Shown one piece after another: positions 6,982 to 10,456 of a DNA stretch of 10,456 nt. Source of the DNA: an uncultured Chloroflexota bacterium (GTDB lineage: Bacteria; Chloroflexota; Dehalococcoidia; Lucifugimonadales; CAJWER01); assembly GCA_913030785.1 (NCBI GenBank), contig CAJWER010000089.1, positions 1 to 10,456 on the forward strand, read 5' to 3'. Positions within the stretch are counted from its first letter, which is position 1. The number at the start of each line of letters is the position of its first letter. The translations under genes were made by a program, and so were the position numbers. The notes under the pieces were generated by a model that had not been told where the DNA came from, did not search any database, and was given only the letters and a program-made list of their open reading frames with translations.

Positions 6982-7066
6982 GGATTTCTCCTGTGACCGT
7001 GTTTGTTATTCAGTTCGACAAAAGGCCGTACCTACGATACGCCATGATGCTCTGACTTTGGAAGAA

Positions 7067-7153
7067 GGAAAGAAAGAGAAAAAGAGAAACATTTTTCAAT
7101 GTGAGGGACACCATCACATACCCGGCAGAGGGGCGATGTCCTCTGCACACCCC
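7067..7153 (-). repeat. Two-hairpin intergenic repeat, copy 2
   Basis: Purine tract ending in GAAACAT (7067-7092), a short CATT-TTTC-AATG stem, hairpin 1 GTGAGGG-ACA-CCATCAC (7101-7117, one mismatch, two further pairs possible outside), seven bases, hairpin 2 GCAGAGG-8 bases-CCTCTGC (7125-7146, perfect), and CCCC at 7150-7153. From GTGAGGG to CCCC it aligns with copy 1 without gaps over 53 bases, about 38 identical by hand count. It lies about 220 bases beyond the purA stop codon; in that direction hairpin 1 is followed by a long T/C-rich tract, as expected for a transcript 3' end. Confidence 0.75.
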
Positions 7154-7266
7154 AACCGGAAAAGAACTTGCTGGGACGTAGGGGACATTGCCGCGAGGAA
7201 GCACGGTAGGAGGGTAGGAGACGCACTTGATCGCAGGTCGTGCCCGACATCACATACAGGACCGCT

Positions 7267-7368
7267 GCGCCACTAAGTTCACGCGGTGCCCAGCCCCACC
7301 CGCACGAAGCGCGCGCAGCGCCACCAAGTTCATGCAGTATCCAGCCCCGCCCGCACGAAGCGCGCGCA
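7267..7368. repeat. Tandem direct repeat, two 51-base units
   Basis: Unit A is 7267-7317 and unit B 7318-7368; both begin GCGCCAC(T/C)AAGTTCA and end CGAAGCGCGCGCA. By hand alignment they differ at six positions, all transitions, with no gaps. A third start (GCGCC, 7369-7373) runs into the last base of the purA stop codon. Each unit contains an alternating GCGCGCGC run. It lies just after purA, so it will be in the 3' end of the purA transcript. No coding role is apparent. Confidence 0.85.
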
Positions 7369-7372
7369 GCGC

Positions 7373-8659
7373 CTAGAAGATGTCGCGGACCAGGATTGTC
7401 TCGTGGCGATAGGGGCCCGTGGAGATGATGTCGAAGGGGCGGCCTATTAGCTCTTCAAGGCGCTCTACATAGGCACGAGCGCCTGCGGGGAGGTCTTCCA
7501 TCTTTGTGACTCCGGCGGTGACTCCGTCCCAGCCGGGGAAGTCCTCATAAATGGGCTTGCACCGCTCCAGTAGAGCTGCGCTGCCGGGGAAGTCCTTGAC
7601 CAGTTCACCATCAAGCTCGTAGGTGTCGCATATCTTGATTGTGTCGAAGTCGTCCAACACGTCGAGTCGGGTCAGCACGAGGGAGGTGTAGCCGTTGATC
7701 CTGGTGCTGTACCGGGCGACGACGGAGTCGAACCAGCCTACACGACGGGGCCTCCCGGTAGTGGTCCCGAACTCGTTGGCAAGGTTCCTGATCCTTTCGC
7801 CTGTCTCGTCGAAACTCTCGGTCAGGAAGGGGCCGCTGCCGACCCTGGTGCTGTAGGCCTTGAACACACCCAGGACTACATCGATTTGGCTAGGCAGTAG
7901 GCCTAGGCCGATGCATGCACCGCCTATGGTCGGATGCGACGATGTGACGAATGGGTAGGTGCCGTGGTCCAGGTCGAGCATCATGCCCTGGGCGCCCTCG
8001 ATGATGACCAGCTTGCCGGCCTCTGCGGCGTCGTAGACAATATGCTCAACGGGACCTATGTATGGCGTCAGCTGAGAGGCCCATTGCTTGCAACTCTCGA
8101 AGATTGCGTCGAGTTCCAGAGGCGTGTCCTCGTAGACCTTCTCGATAACGGCGTTGTGGTGGTAGAGGACGGCCTCTAGCCGGGGGTAGAGCGCCTCGAG
8201 GTCCAACAGGTCAGCGGTCCGTATGCCAGTGCGTGCTGCCTTGTCGATGTAGGCGGGTCCGATGCCCTTGCCGGTCGTGCCAATGGCCTGATCGCCCCTG
8301 GCCTTTTCCGCCAGCTCGTCGAGCTTAACGTGGTAGGGCATGACCAGGTGGGAGCGGTCGCTCACGAGGAGCTTGCCATCGAGAACGATTCCTCGGGCTT
8401 TCAGTGCGTCTATCTCTTCGAGGAGAGCGCCCGGGTCGATCACGACGCCGTTACCAACAACGGCGATCCCCTCGGGCCAAAAGATGCCAGACGGTACCAG
8501 GTGGAGTTTGAACGTGCCCTGAGGATTCATCACCGTGTGACCGGCGTTATTGCCCCCGGAGAACCTTGCAGTCACGTCTGCATGCTCCGCCACGAAGTCG
8601 ACAATCTTCCCTTTTCCTTCGTCGCCCCACTGCCCCCCGAGGATCGCGCAGACAGTCAT
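7373..8659 (-). CDS. purA: Adenylosuccinate synthetase
   Basis: Joins IMP and aspartate with GTP hydrolysis to form adenylosuccinate, the first step from IMP to AMP. The product has 428 residues, normal for the family. Motifs in order: GGQWGDEGKGK (8-18) with catalytic D13, NNAGHTV with H41, GTTGKGIGPAYIDKAARTGIR region (128-147), EGAQG (221-225), STRVGSGPF (270-278), TTGRPRRVGWFD (300-311), TRLDVLD (330-336), and the C-terminal STGPYRHETI (413-422), where most homologues have GPDR. A TTG at 8677 would add six residues, but the ATG at 8659 is chosen because GAGG lies six bases upstream and because numbering from it puts D13 and H41 at the E. coli positions. It is transcribed away from the malate synthase gene. 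Confidence 0.98.
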   Translation of the reverse strand: MTVCAILGGQWGDEGKGKIVDFVAEHADVTARFSGGNNAGHTVMNPQGTFKLHLVPSGIFWPEGIAVVGNGVVIDPGALLEEIDALKARGIVLDGKLLVSDRSHLVMPYHVKLDELAEKARGDQAIGTTGKGIGPAYIDKAARTGIRTADLLDLEALYPRLEAVLYHHNAVIEKVYEDTPLELDAIFESCKQWASQLTPYIGPVEHIVYDAAEAGKLVIIEGAQGMMLDLDHGTYPFVTSSHPTIGGACIGLGLLPSQIDVVLGVFKAYSTRVGSGPFLTESFDETGERIRNLANEFGTTTGRPRRVGWFDSVVARYSTRINGYTSLVLTRLDVLDDFDTIKICDTYELDGELVKDFPGSAALLERCKPIYEDFPGWDGVTAGVTKMEDLPAGARAYVERLEELIGRPFDIISTGPYRHETILVRDIF

Positions 8660-8707
8660 TCCTGTCCTCTCTTCCAAACTCGTGAATTAGCCCAAAAAAC
8701 CTTATGG

Positions 8708-8716
8708 ATTATATCA
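8708..8716 (-). promoter_or_regulatory. Extended -10 promoter for purA
   Basis: On the minus strand, TGA directly precedes a perfect TATAAT (8713-8708), about 50 bases before the purA ATG. No recognisable -35 box lies 16-18 bases upstream, which fits an extended -10 promoter. No purine-repressor-like palindrome was recognised. Confidence 0.55.
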
Positions 8717-8757
8717 GAGCGATGACCAATGGCGATAGGGTCGGGCGTAGGGGCGTG

Positions 8758-8766
8758 TGGTAATAT
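8758..8766 (+). promoter_or_regulatory. Possible extended -10 promoter for the malate synthase gene
   Basis: TGG followed by TAATAT (8761-8766) lies 44 bases before the ATG at 8811; the hexamer matches four of six consensus bases and no -35 box is evident. It is divergent from the purA promoter about 50 bases away. Confidence 0.35.
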
Positions 8767-8810
8767 GAGAGCTGTTTTTAGCTTCAGACAGCGCACGGGA
8801 GGCAGGCTCG

Positions 8811-10456
8811 ATGGTTGCGACCGAAAGAGTGAAATTTGCCGAGGTTGAAGGTGCGAACGAGCTGTTCACCCCCGCGTTCAATGAGTACCTGGTGGCGCTA
8901 CACGGCAGGTTCGCCGACAAGGTGAGTGATTTACGCGCGGCGAGGGCCATTGTGTTGCGGCGGGCTCTGGAGCAGGGGATCATGCCTGCGCATCTGCCTC
9001 CATCCGATATCAATACCGGTGACTGGCAGGTTCCACCGGTGCCCGAGGAGCTTCGGCGTCCCGGCATCGAGATAACGGGTCCAGCGTCTATTACCAGCAT
9101 GTTCATCAATGCTCTGAATCCAGGGCCTGAGGGCACCCGCGCAGTGGGCGATCTTGACGACGACGAGGACGCCGCAGGGCACAGATTTGTGGACACCGTG
9201 ACGGCCGCTCGCAATAGGCTGGCTGCCGCCAACCGGACGCTGGAGTTCACTAACGAGGCAACCGGGCGGCATTACAGTATTCAAGAAGGCGAGATTCCCT
9301 TTTTCATGCACAGGGAACGCGGGCTCCACCTGGACGAGCCCGATGTGACGATAGACGGCAGCCCGGTGTCGGCGGCGATCCTCGGAACCGCATTGACGCT
9401 GTTCCACGCCGGTCGAGCGCAGATTGGGCGAGGACAGGGCGTCTACTTCTACCTGCCCAAAATGGAGTCCGCGAAAGAGGCCGGCTTCTGGCGTGAGTTC
9501 TTTGACGCAACATTTGAGTTGCTTGAGTTGCCGGACACGGCTGTGATCCGGGCGATTCCTCTGGTGGAATCGCTACCGATGGCATACCAGATGGAGGAGA
9601 CGTTGTATGCCCTCGGCCCATACGCGGCGGGACTGAACGCCGCTCGTTGGGACTTTAAGGCCAGCATCTTCGAATTTGTCCTGGCAGACCCGGACTCGGT
9701 ATGGCCTGACAGGTTTGGCGTCGACATCAAGACGACCAAATTCTTATCCATCATATTTAGGCGGTTGGTTGCGATCTGCCTGAAGCGTGGCGCAGTGCCG
9801 ATCGGTGGTATGGCGACGGCACTGCCGAGCCGTGACGCTGAGGTCAACGAATCGGCAGCCGCCACTATTACTGCCGACAAGGAGTGGGAGGCAGCCCAGG
9901 GTTTCCTTCGCGCGTGGACTGCCCATATCTTCCACATGCAGACCGCTGCGGACCCATTCAAGAATCTGCGAGGCTCGGGATGGACCCCGTCGCCCGAGCA
10001 GCACGATCCAGACAACTACCCCGTCGAGATTGCGGTGCCGGAGGGGCCCATCACTATTGAAGGCACCCGGCGTAACGTCCGCATGCTCGTCGAGTATCTG
10101 GAGGGCTGGCTCAACGGCAGGGGAGCAAAGGGAATCGACAGCCTGGCCGGCAAGCCCGGTATCCATCCCTCGCTGATGGAGGACCTGGCGACTGGCAGGA
10201 TGTCGGTGGCGCAGATCGCACAGCGAGTGCTCCATGGAGCGAAGGACACGGAGACGGGGCGGGCCCACGACTTCGCACTGGTCAAGAGGCTGCTTCACGA
10301 AGAGGTGGAGGACATCCTGCGCCTGTTGAAGGAGGAGGCCGGTGAACTTGACGAGGCCGGCTGTGGGCAATTTGCAGCAGCGGAGACCCGCTATCGCAAG
10401 GCAGTCAAGATCGCTGCGCGGTGGATCAAGAGCTACACGGATCTGGATTTCAGGAG
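8811..10456 (+). CDS. Malate synthase, divergent type (3' end beyond window)
   Basis: Condenses glyoxylate with acetyl-CoA to malate, the second step of the glyoxylate shunt. The frame is open from the ATG at 8811 to the window edge (548 codons), so nearly all of a malate synthase A-sized protein (about 530-550 residues) is present. Markers: ITGPASITSMFINALNPG (from about residue 88), FYLPKMES (about 212), R247 and E253 in VIRAIPLVES, AGLNAARWD with D281, IGGMATALP (331-339), and MEDLATGR with D458, aligned with the catalytic aspartate segment MEDAAT of classical enzymes. The usual MADFEDA region is replaced by VGDLDDDEDAAGHRF (about 112-126). The start is supported by GGGAGG at 8797-8802, eight bases upstream. 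No isocitrate lyase is seen in the window. The family call is firm; assignment as aceB in the strict sense is not. Confidence 0.9.
   Translation, partial: MVATERVKFAEVEGANELFTPAFNEYLVALHGRFADKVSDLRAARAIVLRRALEQGIMPAHLPPSDINTGDWQVPPVPEELRRPGIEITGPASITSMFINALNPGPEGTRAVGDLDDDEDAAGHRFVDTVTAARNRLAAANRTLEFTNEATGRHYSIQEGEIPFFMHRERGLHLDEPDVTIDGSPVSAAILGTALTLFHAGRAQIGRGQGVYFYLPKMESAKEAGFWREFFDATFELLELPDTAVIRAIPLVESLPMAYQMEETLYALGPYAAGLNAARWDFKASIFEFVLADPDSVWPDRFGVDIKTTKFLSIIFRRLVAICLKRGAVPIGGMATALPSRDAEVNESAAATITADKEWEAAQGFLRAWTAHIFHMQTAADPFKNLRGSGWTPSPEQHDPDNYPVEIAVPEGPITIEGTRRNVRMLVEYLEGWLNGRGAKGIDSLAGKPGIHPSLMEDLATGRMSVAQIAQRVLHGAKDTETGRAHDFALVKRLLHEEVEDILRLLKEEAGELDEAGCGQFAAAETRYRKAVKIAARWIKSYTDLDFR

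Larger units (their letters stand above)
6982..7372. other. 391-base intergenic region between purA and the methyltransferase gene
   Basis: No protein or tRNA gene can be supported here. It holds, in plus-strand order: the methyltransferase Shine-Dalgarno (6988-6992), a stretch that must contain its promoter but shows no convincing -35/-10 pair (7000-7060), the second two-hairpin repeat (7067-7153), about 110 bases without recognisable structure apart from a small direct repeat GTAGGAG twice (near 7206-7220), and a 51-base tandem duplication (7267-7368) that runs up to the purA stop codon. Confidence 0.7.

Noticed and set aside
5961..7153. Methyltransferase gene as cargo of a composite mobile element flanked by the two repeats
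   Set aside because: The copies are only partly identical, no transposase or target-site duplication is visible, and each copy is better explained by its place beyond the 3' end of a minus-strand gene.
7154..7266. Small RNA or tRNA gene in the purA-methyltransferase gap
   Set aside because: No cloverleaf, no T-loop consensus and no promoter/terminator pair could be found.
9744..10370. Minus-strand frame of 208 codons inside the malate synthase gene
   Set aside because: The plus strand encodes a protein with clear malate synthase motifs across the whole stretch.

Overview
The window reads as a chromosomal housekeeping segment of a bacterium with fairly GC-rich, conventional coding. The layout rpsO-pnp-dapB-asd-dapA, a Shine-Dalgarno motif before almost every gene, and the sequence style of the malate synthase and DapA suggest an uncultured Chloroflexota lineage (Dehalococcoidia/SAR202-like). 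That assignment is inference from memory of such proteins and was not tested. There are no phage genes, transposases or CRISPR arrays, and no sign of recent gene transfer.

Left edge (1-373): the window opens inside rpsB (30S protein S2), read on the minus strand; only its first 46 codons are present. A divergent intergenic region follows, with one promoter for rpsB and one for rpsO. Positions 374-5909 (plus strand): rpsO, a terminator whose stem begins with the rpsO stop codon, pnp (polynucleotide phosphorylase), dapB, a 227-base spacer, asd and dapA. Asd makes aspartate semialdehyde, DapA condenses it with pyruvate, and DapB reduces the product to tetrahydrodipicolinate, so the three enzymes give a continuous route from aspartyl phosphate into lysine/diaminopimelate synthesis. 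S15 and PNPase are the classic translation/RNA-decay pair.

Positions 5910-8659 (minus strand, convergent with dapA): purA (adenylosuccinate synthetase) and, downstream of it, a homocysteine S-methyltransferase-family gene. The methyltransferase has no ATG, GTG or TTG at its natural start; a well-placed Shine-Dalgarno points to an ATA codon. Beyond the 3' ends of both minus-strand genes lies a copy of the same two-hairpin element with a purine-rich flank (5961-6034 and 7067-7153). A separate 51-base sequence, duplicated in tandem, abuts the purA stop codon.

Positions 8660-10456: a divergent promoter region, then a malate synthase gene on the plus strand that runs off the right edge. It belongs to a divergent branch in which the usual MADFEDA segment is replaced by an aspartate-rich one.

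No complete new multi-gene system is visible. The items most worth a second look are the two-hairpin repeat, the apparent ATA start, the tandem 51-mer and the divergent malate synthase.
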